Below are positions 10,234 to 19,388 of a stretch of 22,500 bases of DNA, in pieces; the first letter of the stretch is position 1; each line of letters starts with the position of its first letter. This DNA is from Prorocentrum cordatum. Lineage: Eukaryota; Sar; Dinophyceae; Prorocentrales; Prorocentraceae. Position numbers and translations under genes: made by a program. The notes below the pieces were generated by a model. That model saw only the letters and a program-made list of their open reading frames with translations, was not told the origin of the DNA and made no database searches. The stretch spans positions 20,001 to 42,500 of the forward strand of contig CAUYUJ010001695.1 in assembly GCA_963575745.1 (NCBI GenBank). The letters are read 5' to 3'.

Positions 10234-10892
10234 GGGGGTGGGCGGGCCGTCGCAACTCGGGCGCCCACGAACCTAGCCGAGGGGGGGGCCGACATACTGC
10301 TCCCCCCCCGCCCCGCGCTGCCCCCTCGCAGGAGGAGTCCTCGGGGTGAATAGGCAGGGGCCGAAGCTGCCCTGGCTACCAAAGGGATGGCCAGAGCGAC
10401 CCCCTCAAGAAAGTTGAGCTGCCAACCGACGCAGCTAACCAGATCTTCGAAGGGCACGGTGGCATGGGCAACGCACGGCGCCACGGATTTCGGAGGATGC
10501 TCGAACCGAGCGACTGCGAGGTATAGAAGGGCACGGCATGTGCAGGGGGAGGCAGATGAGAAGTCAGGACGACCGACGTGGCACGACACGTTTCCACTAC
10601 TACTTGGCATCTGGCAACGGGGGGAACAGGGTTGAGGGTGCAGGAGTGTACTCGACACGCTCACCGATCGATGTAAGTCCAGCGCCGTGTCACACCCCCG
10701 TGGGCCACACACACCCTAGGTTACACAAGAGGTCTTCGTTTGAGCTAACCTGGCCCCTCGAGCTACACCCCCTAAGCTACACGAGACCGATCGTCAACCA
10801 TATCACAAATCGAGAGAGGCTGGGGAGAGAGCAGGGCGCGCCTGCCACATTGATGTACACGCCGATGCGGGCGCGACAGTGCCGCGGCGGGG

Positions 10893-10940
10893 CTCTCTCT
10901 CTCTCTCTCTCTCTGCCTTACTCTCCCTCTCTCTCTCTCT
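10893..10940. repeat. CT microsatellite, interrupted
   Basis: Two runs of CT (10893-10914 and about 10921-10940) are separated by a short GCCTTA spacer. Nothing suggests function. Confidence 0.9.
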
Positions 10941-11543
10941 CCCAACCCCCTGCCACCCGCTCGTCAGAGAGAGTGGCGCTTCAAGAAGGCAGACCTGCAG
11001 AAGCGGGCGATCATGTGTGGAAGCGTTCTCACCCTTCCTGCATCCTCGCCACCTCTCCTGCCTCCCCTGTCCTGTTTCTCTTAAGCTCATATTCCTCCTC
11101 GTCGGTAGCTCCACCTTGGTTGCCAACCTCCATCCCCCTCCCTTCCATCGTCCACCGTACTGCCGCCCCTATCCTCCCACTCCACCCTAATGTGGCTTTG
11201 CAGGACCTCGCTGCCCGCGGCAGGGCCCACGAGGGGCCACGGGGCTCGAGGGGCCGCGAGACTCGAGGAACGGGCCACGAAGCAACGAAGCGCAATGGAT
11301 GCCAACAGACGCTGTCACGATTATCTTGCTAGCGCACTGCCTGGCCGATTGTATCTTCGCGCCCCCAGAACACCAGTCTGCTTGCGGGGGCGGAGGCGGA
11401 GGGAAGCGGAGGAGGGGGCATGAATGTTGTTGCAAAGCATTGGCTGGCATGCGCCAGCAACGCCGAGGGCGCGTTAGCGACCTCGCGCGCCCAATGGGCT
11501 GTGGGCCACGGACAACCGAAATCACATCAGACACGTGGCGTTT

Positions 11544-14500
11544 TCATCTCCTCAGTTTGGGAAATTGCTCGTCGAACAGTTGTTCGTGTTGCTTGCACAG
11601 CTCGGCCACGTGCTCCTGCGTGGCGTCGGCAGCGGGGAAAAGGTTTGAATTCAACAGCCACTCCAACATCTTCTGTGGTGGAGCACGCCTCCAAGTGACA
11701 GGAGGCGTGAAACATCTCGTGCCATGCACGCAGCAGTACATTTTGAATGACCGCTGCTGCTCTGGCTTTGACACGGGCCAAGATTGCAATCGGCCCACCA
11801 TCCCAAAGTCGCACCATGGCGGCGCCTCGCAAGTGATGTACCCAGAGCCCTTGTCTACAATTGCAATGGCTGCCGCTGCCTCGGCGGACGGCCACACTGG
11901 CGCGGCCTCAGGCGGGAGGGCCGATGCCAACTCAAGCGCGGCCGCCTCCTCCGCCTCGCCGCAGGCGTCGCCTTCTCCATCCTCGGCGCGCGCAGCTCCA
12001 GCGCCGACGCCGTCGCCAGCCTGGGCGATGGCGCTGTCGCCGATCGCCTCCTCCATCGCGTCGGCGATGTCCTGGACGAACCCGTCGCCGAGGTCGCGAA
12101 CGCCGTGGAGCAGCTCCACCTCTGGATCCTGCCACGCGGCGTCATCAATCGCACCGCCCTCAGGCTCAGGTGGGGCGGGCGCGCCGATGACGCGGCCACC
12201 AGCGGTTGTCCTGGTGGCACGCATCGAAGCGAAGGCTTGCGATCCTGAAGCTCGCGACGCACCTGCCGACACGGGACTGGCCGCGCCCATCATCATGACG
12301 GTCTCGAGGGCGCTTCCTCGGCAAGCCTTGATCTTCTTCGACAGCACGAACTCGTTCGGGATCTCGGACACCACGTGGTCCATCAACGGGTCAGGCCCAA
12401 GTACGTAGTCCAGCGGGTGCAAAGTCCAGCTGCGATCGTGGAACCGAGCAAGTTCGTGGCAAAGGTCTTCACTTGACTGCATCATGAATGTTCTATCGTG
12501 CCTAGACTGGAGGCTCTGCTTGGTAGAAAGCCTCAAGACAGCAGGCAGCTTCGGCAGCTCGAACACACCATCGCTTGGATGCTTTTTCACGTGGCATCTG
12601 CAAAAAATCTGGACGTTCGGCCTGAGCCTCCTCGTGCACAGCAGGGCGCACACGTGGATGTGGGGAGGCATTGGGTCAACGTCACCTTTGAACTTACCTC
12701 GGAACATAATCAGACAGGATGCATCATCGGCCACGGATTTCTCCAAGGTGTCCACGAAGCCATTCAGCACGGGGAGCAAGCCGTCGAATCTCTCGACAAC
12801 GGCTGGCGATGCGACATATCTGCAGAAACTTCTTTTCTTGGCGAAGCACCCGCACACTGGGAGCGTCCCATCGACAGGCTTGCTCATCAAAGATGCTCGT
12901 CGGGGTGCTGTGTGCACGTAGTTCACATCATCGTGACGGGCAAGCTTCTGGCGATCGTTTGACTTGTACATGTTGTGGCACTTGACGTACACGCTCGGGT
13001 CGATCGGCGTCGAGATGCTCGTATCGTGGGGAAGGTCGTGGCCCCACAAAGGTGTGAACGCACAATCTCGTCTGTCTTCAATCGGGGTGTGCTGTATGTG
13101 TCGCCCAATACGGTCGGCCTTGTTGAGTAGCTCCCACTCCACCCGTTCTTGATCGGGCATCTCTGCCCACCGTGCGCTGCAGCGTTCATAAAACCCACCA
13201 AGCTCCTGTGGTGTCAACTTCCGATCTGGCGCAACCCTCTCCTTGAATATACTCAGCTGTATGTTCTGCCACGTGATCCTGGCGGAAGGCCCATTATGCT
13301 TTTTAGTTTTGACCGTGTCTTCTAGTGGCTCAGCAGTTGGAGGGCGAACGGGGTCATGCCCACGCCGTTGGATATGTTCGGCACGAGCCTGCCTACAGAA
13401 AATGCGGTTCACGCTGGTCGTGAAGTTGCGGGCTGGCCCATCTGACCGCAAGTCCTGTCTCACAACGTTGTGGGACCTCTCGCAGAAGTCGGTACTGTGG
13501 AGCGCGGTGTCGCCGAAGGCCTCCATTATCGCCGCCCCTCTGGTGATCATTTCCTCGGGGGTCGGACACAGCCCCTTCAGCCGTAGGCAGAACATAGAGA
13601 GACAGTGGTCAGGGCAAGCGAAGAAAGAGTTGATGGCCATGTGCTTCTCCTCGTCGGTCGCACTGCCGTCTGCGAGAACGAGAAGCGTGTACGGCGGCGA
13701 TTCGAATCTCTTCTCGAAGTGGTCGTATGTGGAGGCAGAGAGCTGCAATAAATACGACTTCGTCCATCGCCGCACGCCGTCGTCATCACAGTCGACGCCT
13801 AGACGAGTCAACTCGGCCAGCTGTTCCCCGTCCACATACCGCTCCATCATGCGAAGAAGGTCACGCTGGATAGTGGGGAAAGAACCATGCTCCCTGCCCA
13901 ACAACTCAGACAGTGTCCACTTAGAATACAGTATGTCGTATATGCACACCTCGATCGTTGTCATCCCACTTATCATGACGAGTAGCTGCCATTGAGCATG
14001 CTCCGTGCACAAGTGTTGGCAAATCCGATGGACATGTAGTTTGTTCTTGGCCCCGACGTTGTCTGAATCAGCAGCGATAAGTTTGCTCAGAGCTTCTGCG
14101 ACTGTGTCCGTGACATTCCAATTGACCCTCAAATCAGTCAGCGACTCTGCAAGGACGTTGCCACACATGCAGCCGACAAATACTTTCTTGAGAACCCGAA
14201 GTAAGTATAACCACCGACCTTCTGGGGCATGAGCGACACCTCGGTGCACCAAGTAGTTCAGGATCGGAACTGCCACTTTGTCGAACGACTCCCCGTCGTG
14301 ATCGCAACACCGATCACCCACGGATCTGCCCGCCTTGTGAGCCGACGACCCCCGTTCGACGAAGCACCAGTGCGTCAGTTTTCCGTTCGGCCCCTCCATG
14401 TCAACGAAGTTCATCAAGTCGTCCAAAACCAAATCATTCTGGCGAGGCCGTTGGGCCCGCGGGGGCCTCGATCCCGCAGCCGGTGGCCTAGGTTCGATAT

Positions 14501-16787
14501 CGCGATCAGGCTTGCAAAAACAAAAGACAACATCTCGAGCTCGCTCGGCAAGGCGAACTGGGCGCGCCTCCCGTCTAATCTCAAACTTCCGATTGATCAC
14601 AACCAACATCGCCTTTCGAAGAGCATCGGAGTTCCTATGGGTCGAGAGCGCCGCGCGAACAACATGGCTCGGCCCTGCTCGGCACCTGCTGCGCGTATCC
14701 CCAAACGCATTTCGGAGCTAAGTTTCTAAGCTTCGGGGCTTCTGTGTGTTTTGGGAGCGGGATGGGGGAGGGACACCAGGGCCGCGCAAATCACTACGCT
14801 TTGCGCGGCCCCCCTGGGGGAGTTAGGCTGGAATAACGGGGCCTGCCGATGGGGGGGGGGGGGGGGGCCCAGGTGCGCACGCCCGACATGAGGCGCACAG
14901 CAGGGCCGAGCAATGGAGCTCGCGCGGCGTTCCCACCCTGAGAAGAAGGCCTCCACTGGCGTAAAAATGCACACAACGAGTGACAGCTAGCGACCAACTT
15001 CTTCCCGTGTGCAGGCGCCCCCTTGATCAATGCTAAACCGTGCAGAATGCAAGGCTCAAGATGTGGAAGAACATTCCGTGGGGCACCCTGTTGGGCAAGC
15101 ACTTCCCATAACCATGACATTGCCGAGAAATTGGCGCTGGCACGATCACACGACAAGAGCAGCAACAGAGAGCGGCCTCGAGCGGCCTCCTGCAGCTCGA
15201 GCTCGTCCTCGAAATTGATTGGGCCACCGCGAAGAAGACCCTCAACCTGCACTGCCCATTGGCCATGTGAGGCAGAGGTGGGGCAATGATAACAAATAGA
15301 CAGGCGGAGGAGGAGGAGGGGAGGATGAGGAGGAGGAGAGGTTGGAGAGCAGGAATGCGAGAGGGGGGCATCGCCATCGCCGTCGTCGGAAACTCTTGCC
15401 CCCCCGTCCCTCTCGCTTCTCCTCTGCCTCCTCATCGTTCTCCTAACCCTCACGCGGCACTAGGGGGAGGGTGGGCACCTCCGTCGTCGCTCACGGCCGC
15501 CAGGCGGAGGCGGGGCGGTAGGGGGAGCGGGGAGGGGAGGAGGAGAGGGGTATGGAATGGAGGAGGACGGGGGACTGGCCAATGCTGAGGGAGGGGATGG
15601 ATGAGACTGCGGGCGAGGGAGATTGGGGCGATACGGTGCAATGGCCAAAGAGATAGCATGAACGCGGGACCGACGGGTGCGGGCGACAAGGCACTGAGCA
15701 TGAGGGCAACAAGTGCAACAACACTTGCGATGGGCCACGTGGCTGGAGAGCGACGGGGAGGATGAGAGGAATGCGGAGGATGATGGGGTGTGGGAGGCGA
15801 GGACATGGAGGAATACAAAGGGATGAAGGGATGCCGAAACGATCTGCGACGACTGAGGCGTGGACGAAGTTGGAGACGAGAGAGGAAGGTAAGACGGTGC
15901 AACTGACCCCTCTCACTGTCTAGCTTCCCGACCCGCCCCGCCAAGAAATCAGCGGTCTGGGAGGCGAGGCACAGGCCCTTGGAGAAGAAGGGCTGCCTCT
16001 CGAGCACGACGCGGCCGTCGTGCGTGATCATGGCCCACATCTGCATCATGATCTCGGCGCCTACTTTGCGCTGGGACTCTAACTCACCACGTAGTGCACC
16101 AGCGTGCACAGCTCGAACTCGTTGTCGGGTCTCGTCCCACTGGCCCGTGACGACAGTGATGCCCGAGGGGGCGCCAGCGAGCTCAAGAACTCGACCACCA
16201 AACACTATCCTATCTCTGCATGCGGCCTGCTGCTTCATCGCAGCTTGCATGGCCACCATGACCGCCTCTGTTTGCCGATTGCGGGCGGCGATGGCACCTT
16301 TGATCGTGGGCGCCATCGCAAGCCGTATCATTGTTGCTGCTCTCTGCTCGTCCATCGGCCGCCTGACCTGCGGCAGCCCCACAGTGGCGGCCACCATCGG
16401 GTACGAGGCGGCCACGTTGTTCAATGCGCCCTCGAGATTCTCAGATCTCCTCGCCTCAACCTCTAGGTCATGCTTGGCCCGCTTGAGCTCCTTCCTGCTG
16501 CGAACGTGTGCCATCAATGCCGCGGAGCCCTTTTCCCAGCGAGGCCGACCTGAGGCGTGGGGGCGGCCACCGACAGCGATCAGCATGCGCAACTCCGCAG
16601 CGCCATCCGCGGGGACAATCTGCTGGAGCGGCGCCGCCTCCCGAGGGTGGGCCTCCTCCTCGGCTGCGTCGCCCTGCTGGTTGGCCTCAGCAGCGGCCGA
16701 CGCGCGCCGTCGCACACGGCGTTGCCCAACGCCGACAAGGCGGGCGAGATCATCCTCGTCGCCGCCTCGGCTGCTCGAGGCAGCCAT
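11544..16787 (-). CDS. hAT-like DDE transposase with HMG-box-like domain
   Basis: Predicted exons are 16787-15942, 15246-14933 and 14634-11544; together 4251 nt, an exact multiple of three, about 1416 residues. It would cut and rejoin the ends of the 14.2-kb element. Exon 1 encodes a charged helical N-terminus, then GQWDETRQRV (candidate first Asp, residue 218). Exon 2 encodes LSCDRASANF (candidate second Asp, 316) followed by EPCILHGLALIKG, the C-x2-H block (348-351) typical of hAT proteins. After a long helical insertion comes STDFCERSHNVVRQDLRS (candidate Glu, 772). Residues about 838-895 resemble an HMG box (ITWQNIQLSIFKERV ... RWAEMPDQERVEWELL). An acidic Ala-rich linker (about 1225-1310) precedes a Cys/His-rich end (1322-1361). 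The three pieces look like unrelated reading frames unless spliced. The hAT assignment is inference; the single-gene assembly is well supported by phase. Confidence 0.7.
14649..14679 (-). repeat. Introner inverted repeat, arm near the 3' splice site
   Basis: On the minus strand it reads AGCAGGGCCGAGCCATG then TTGTTCGCGCGGCG. It is the inverted partner of 14899-14929, with four mismatches in 31. Its outer end is 14 nt from the acceptor. Confidence 0.75.
14851..14867. repeat. 17-base G run
   Basis: A homopolymer on the plus strand, inside transposase intron 2. Its length should be treated as uncertain because of sequencing error in such runs. Confidence 0.9.
14899..14929 (+). repeat. Introner inverted repeat, arm near the 5' splice site
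   Basis: On the plus strand it reads AGCAGGGCCGAGCAATG then GAGCTCGCGCGGCG. Its outer end lies 3 nt inside the predicted donor. It pairs with 14649-14679. Confidence 0.75.
15247..15941 (-). other. Transposase intron 1 (695 nt)
   Basis: The acceptor CAGTGCAG/GTTGAGGGT is clear and phase 0. The donor is either TTG/GCGGGG (GC type, giving SQTADFL joined to VEGLLRGG) or GTCGGG nine bases later, which adds Ala-Gly-Arg. I prefer the GC donor because, from memory, related dinoflagellate proteins run on directly here. The intron is strongly pyrimidine-rich on the minus strand. Frames open through it, including one to 15450, are low-complexity. Confidence 0.6.
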
Positions 16788-16806
16788 TGGGGCCCGAAGC
16801 AAAATG

Positions 16807-16828
16807 CTTGAGCCAACATGGCTACGGA
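16807..16828 (-). other. DinoSL (spliced leader) relic, 21 of 22 matches
   Basis: The minus strand reads TCCGTAGCCATGTTGGCTCA then AG: the full-length dinoflagellate spliced leader with a single T-to-G change at position 12. It ends 19 bp before the transposase ATG. No GT donor follows it, so it is not a spliced-leader RNA gene. It is the mark of an mRNA that was trans-spliced, reverse transcribed and put back into DNA. Four to six bases later CATTTTG could be part of an older relic. Confidence 0.93.
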
Positions 16829-17256
16829 TGGGACGGGGAATGACGACGGAAGGGGGAATAAGGGACCGACGACAACGGGAGAATAGTCGGGGGCGGGGGG
16901 CCTTGGATGAAATGGCCGACGACGACGACGACAGGAGGAGGGGGAGGGAGGAGGAATGGATTCTAATGATCATGATGCCCTCCCTTCTGGCCCGTATCTC
17001 CCTTCTGCTTTTGCGCGCACTACCCCTCCCAATGTCCACCCTCATCCCCTCCCCAACCCACCGTTCCCTCCCCTCTGATTTTAAGTCGATGCTTTGACCA
17101 TTCGGCAATCGCACAAGTCGGTCAAGGTCAAGACGAGTGTGAAGTGTGCTTATTGTTTTTTGGGGAATTAACATGTGTACACACAGTTTCAATAATCTGT
17201 CGATGCCCCACGCGCGCGTCTTACAATCCAACAGAGGGCCTGGAACACAGGCCACC
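16829..17256 (-). promoter_or_regulatory. Presumed transposase promoter and right subterminal region
   Basis: About 430 bp between the right inverted repeat and the spliced-leader relic hold no gene. Near 17150-17200 the sequence is AT-richer, with a T run and a palindromic TGTGTACACA at 17175-17184. TCTGTCGATG (17196-17205) is the reverse complement of CATCGACAGA in the palindromic array (10167-10176). A CGA triplet tract lies near 16917-16934. Promoter function is inferred only from position. Confidence 0.35.
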
Positions 17257-17268
17257 CGTGCAAACGAA
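17257..17268 (+). repeat. Right terminal inverted repeat
   Basis: CGTGCAAACGAA is the exact reverse complement of the left terminus at 3044-3055. It ends immediately before the second copy of the 8-bp duplication. Confidence 0.9.
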
Positions 17269-17276
17269 TCCGTGGC
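17269..17276 (+). repeat. Target-site duplication, right copy
   Basis: TCCGTGGC is identical to 3036-3043. The LINE frame resumes with the next codon at 17277 (CAT GAT TGG). Confidence 0.9.
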
Positions 17277-18975
17277 CATGATTGGCTCCTTCTCGACAAT
17301 GTCATGTCGTCATGTCGTCTGGTAACCAATACATTGCGCTTCGCGGCCACGTCTCTTCTCTGTTTTCGCTCGGTGGCAGCACGGCGCAGGGCCATAGTTT
17401 CAGCGCTGGCGTTTTCAACGCGCAGCTCCAGAGGCTGGCGAAGGAGGTGTATCGTGCGCTCCCTGGAAGCTGCGCTGCTTGGGTTGGGCCTCACCTGCGG
17501 CGCTTTTGCTTAGCGTTGCCTGTGCCTGATTCTGCTGCCGCGGGATGGCCAGCGCCGCCAGCTGTACGGGGCGACCTTGACGCTCTGGCTATCGAGGTGG
17601 CGTCGGCAGCTGCCGCGGAGCAGGCGCCTTTCCTGAGGGCCGAGCGAGCATTGCTGCGTGGAGCCCAGCGTTTAGCCTCTGAGGCCGACAGGCCTACTTG
17701 CTGGACCGCCTGGGCACGGGCCCGTTGCCCCCACTGCAGTTTGTTGATGACCTTTCCGTCGCCACGTCCTCTCCGGGGGCTCTCCGTGGCATCGTGTCGC
17801 GGGGGCCCTGGTCGGCCTGCTCGTGGTACGCAACCCGTACCCGGTCCATGTTTAATTAGAAGACGGGGGAAACGGCGGCCGTGGTGATCCTCACAGCCCC
17901 CCTGCGGGGGACATCGGCTGACCAGTGGTGCGTACTGAAGCCTTGCTGGGGGTGCTTAGACTCCCCTCTCACCTTCTGCCCCCTGCTGCGGGCTACGCTT
18001 TCGTCGGTGAGTCCGGTGGCTTTGGTCTCCCCATCCTGTGTACCAAAGTGCCGTCGCGCATGGGATCTGTCTTGCTCTACCCCTCCCCGCCCCTCTTCCT
18101 TGCTAAATGGGCGCGCTTCTCCCTCGATCATACGCCAGCGTCGTGGGCACGGCGCTTGCTGGGGTGCGCTGTCGGCCCTGAACTGCCCGGCGCGGTTGTC
18201 GTATCGCAACGTGGGTGGCAGCTGCGCTTGGGCACTAAGATGCTTGAGCGTACGATCCTTGCTCGCGCGAGGCTGCTTCCCCGGCCGGCCGAGCACCCGG
18301 GTGCCAATATGCTTACAGAGAGAACGTCCTGCTCCACGTGGGAGTGCGCTGAACGGGCGTGGATGTGCTCCCTGGGCCCTCCCCGTCCTGATGTGGAGTG
18401 GCCTTTCGCCGGGCCCCCAGTTTGCGCCAAGGCGCTTGCTGATCCTGCTACGCGCCGCCTGCTCCGCCGCAGTTACAAGTTTTCTGTCGTCCACCCGGCG
18501 CTCCTCAAGCTGGATCTTCTCTCGCTGGAGGGGCTGCTGCCGATGCCCTGCCGGTCTTTAGTTTCCCATTCTCGGCGTGGCTGTCGGGCCCGCCAGGGAC
18601 GCACTGGAATCTTTTAGATTTGGCACTTGGCCCTGGCTCTTGGCTCCAGTTCCACCTCTCGCCTGTGGTCCGGCTGTCTGGGTGCTCGCCTCTCCAAGTG
18701 CTGGGGGGCCCGCTCTGCGTTCCTACGCTGCCCCGTTGTGGGGCTTGTGGCGTCCGTGGCGTACATGTGTGGCGTGCCCTCTTTTCTTGCTCAGCCTCGG
18801 CTGAACTTAGGTCCTCTCTGCTGTGGTCTCGCCTCCCCTTGCCTCCTGCCTCCTGTCCTGCCCTGGTCTCCTTGTTTTCTTCTGTCAGTACCGCCCGCCC
18901 ACGGAGCGCCGTGAGCATGTCCATATTGTTGCCGCGGCCGTGCTCTTGGCCAGGACTGGCGCCACGCATCACTAA
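17277..18975 (+). mobile_element. LINE, 3' piece
   Basis: This continues the LINE interrupted at 3043. It contains reverse transcriptase motif B, motif C, the thumb-like C-terminal region and a terminal Cys/His motif, then a stop at 18973-18975. Several frame changes and internal stops show decay. The two pieces join without gap or overlap once the DNA transposon and one 8-bp repeat are removed, so they are one element, not two insertions. Confidence 0.88.
17277..18975 (+). pseudogene. LINE reverse transcriptase C-terminal half, frameshifted
   Basis: The reading starts HDWLLLDNVMSS. An 8-bp tandem duplication (ATGTCGTC twice, near 17300-17316) then shifts the frame, after which it runs NQYIALRGHVSSLFSL and GGSTAQGHSFSAGVFN, which is motif B. 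Another shift near 17690 leads to LLDRLGTGPLPPLQFVDDLS; FVDD at 17740-17751 is the catalytic motif C (usually YADD). A stop follows at about 17852. Later frames give GFGLPILCTKVPSRMG, VVSQRGWQLRLGTKMLER and LADPATRRLLRRSYKFSV, the region after the palm. Near 18737-18793, CGACGVRGVHVWRALFSC is the C-terminal C-x2-C...H...C motif of many LINEs. The last readable block is REHVHIVAAAVLLARTGATH before TAA. Confidence 0.85.
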
Positions 18976-19244
18976 GTGCCGTTAGTGGCGCGCCCGGGGT
19001 GGGCCCCTGACCGGTGCAGGGGGGAGGGGGTGCCAGGCGAGTGTTGGCACCGGGGGAGTTAACGTGCAGGGCGACTGTGGACTGTGCGCGCGCGGTGGCA
19101 AAATGCAAGTTGGCCCCTTTGCTACCCACGCTGCTCGCGCGCGCTCCCCTTCGTGCCTCCTTGCCTGTCCTGGTTCCCGCTCCTCTTGCCCCCCGCCCCT
19201 CCTCCTGCCATGCGATATCGTTGCCAGCCTTTGTCCGCATCCGG

Positions 19245-19388
19245 GTTTTACTCGCAACACTGCTCTTGTGTTTAGTTCCCCATCCACTGGAGCATGTTGA
19301 ACCCGCTGTTTGTCGTATCGGTTCAAATTCGTGTTTACTTTGAAGCAAGGCTCTTGTGTTATGTCCCCCACCCACTGTCTCATGCTGT
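19245..19388 (+). repeat. Degenerate direct repeats, 87-bp period
   Basis: The segment from 19245 (GTTTTACTCG ... GCTCTTGTGTTTAG ... CCACTGGAGCATG) recurs from 19332 (GTTTACTTTG ... GCTCTTGTGTTATG ... CCACTGTCTCATG). The similarity covers about 57 bp. Part of a further, weaker copy may precede the first. They may be 3' repeats of the LINE. Confidence 0.6.

Larger units (their letters stand above)
9842..11543. other. Intergenic region between the two transposon genes
   Basis: About 1.7 kb lie between the start of the Cys-cluster gene and the stop of the transposase gene. It holds a palindromic repeat array (10047-10233), CT microsatellites (10893-10914 and 10921-10940) and otherwise GC-rich sequence with no credible gene. 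It should contain the promoter of the Cys-cluster gene and the 3' end of the transposase transcript. Confidence 0.5.
14635..14932 (-). other. Transposase intron 2: introner-like, with terminal inverted repeats
   Basis: This 298-nt intron removes a segment that would otherwise break the frame. Exon 2 ends CAG GGT GG and exon 3 starts G AAC TCC, giving QWRPSSQGGNSDALRKAM. The boundary dinucleotides are GA and AG; GA donors are known in dinoflagellates. Near its two ends are inverted repeats, 14899-14929 and 14649-14679, matching at 27 of 31 positions. GGAAC occurs at both junctions, like a short target duplication. This is the layout of introner elements, transposons that create introns. A 17-base G run lies inside it at 14851-14867. 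Confidence 0.65.
3044..17268 (-). mobile_element. 14.2-kb DNA transposon, hAT-like, inserted in the LINE
   Basis: The element has perfect 12-bp terminal inverted repeats (3044-3055 and 17257-17268) and a perfect 8-bp target duplication. Removing the element plus one duplication restores an uninterrupted LINE frame across the junction (AYEAGLRG joined to HDWLLLDNVMSS), so the boundaries are set at base resolution. It carries two minus-strand genes: a predicted DDE transposase whose start lies about 480 bp inside the right end, and a large Cys-cluster protein of unknown role. The outer few hundred bases at each end look more AT-rich than the body. Most autonomous hAT elements are a few kilobases, so this one is large. 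The superfamily is inferred from duplication length and transposase motifs. Unlike typical hAT termini, the ends begin TTCG. Confidence 0.88.

Noticed and set aside
11299-12408. A 369-residue plus-strand open frame
   Set aside because: It is antisense to the Ala/Asp-rich linker of the transposase and is low-complexity.
14655-14685. DinoSL relic before exon 3 (CCGAGCCATGTTG)
   Set aside because: The match is partial, and the segment is better explained as one arm of the intron's inverted repeat.
16807-16828. A spliced-leader RNA gene
   Set aside because: No GT donor or intron-like tail follows the leader sequence, and a coding start follows 19 bp later.
15979-17097. A 372-residue plus-strand open frame
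   Set aside because: It is antisense to transposase exon 1. Its composition mirrors that exon, and it has no motif.
15450-17279. A single 609-residue minus-strand protein
   Set aside because: The first 164 residues cross the right inverted repeat and the spliced-leader relic. The last part is pyrimidine-rich intron. Only 16787-15942 is coding in character.
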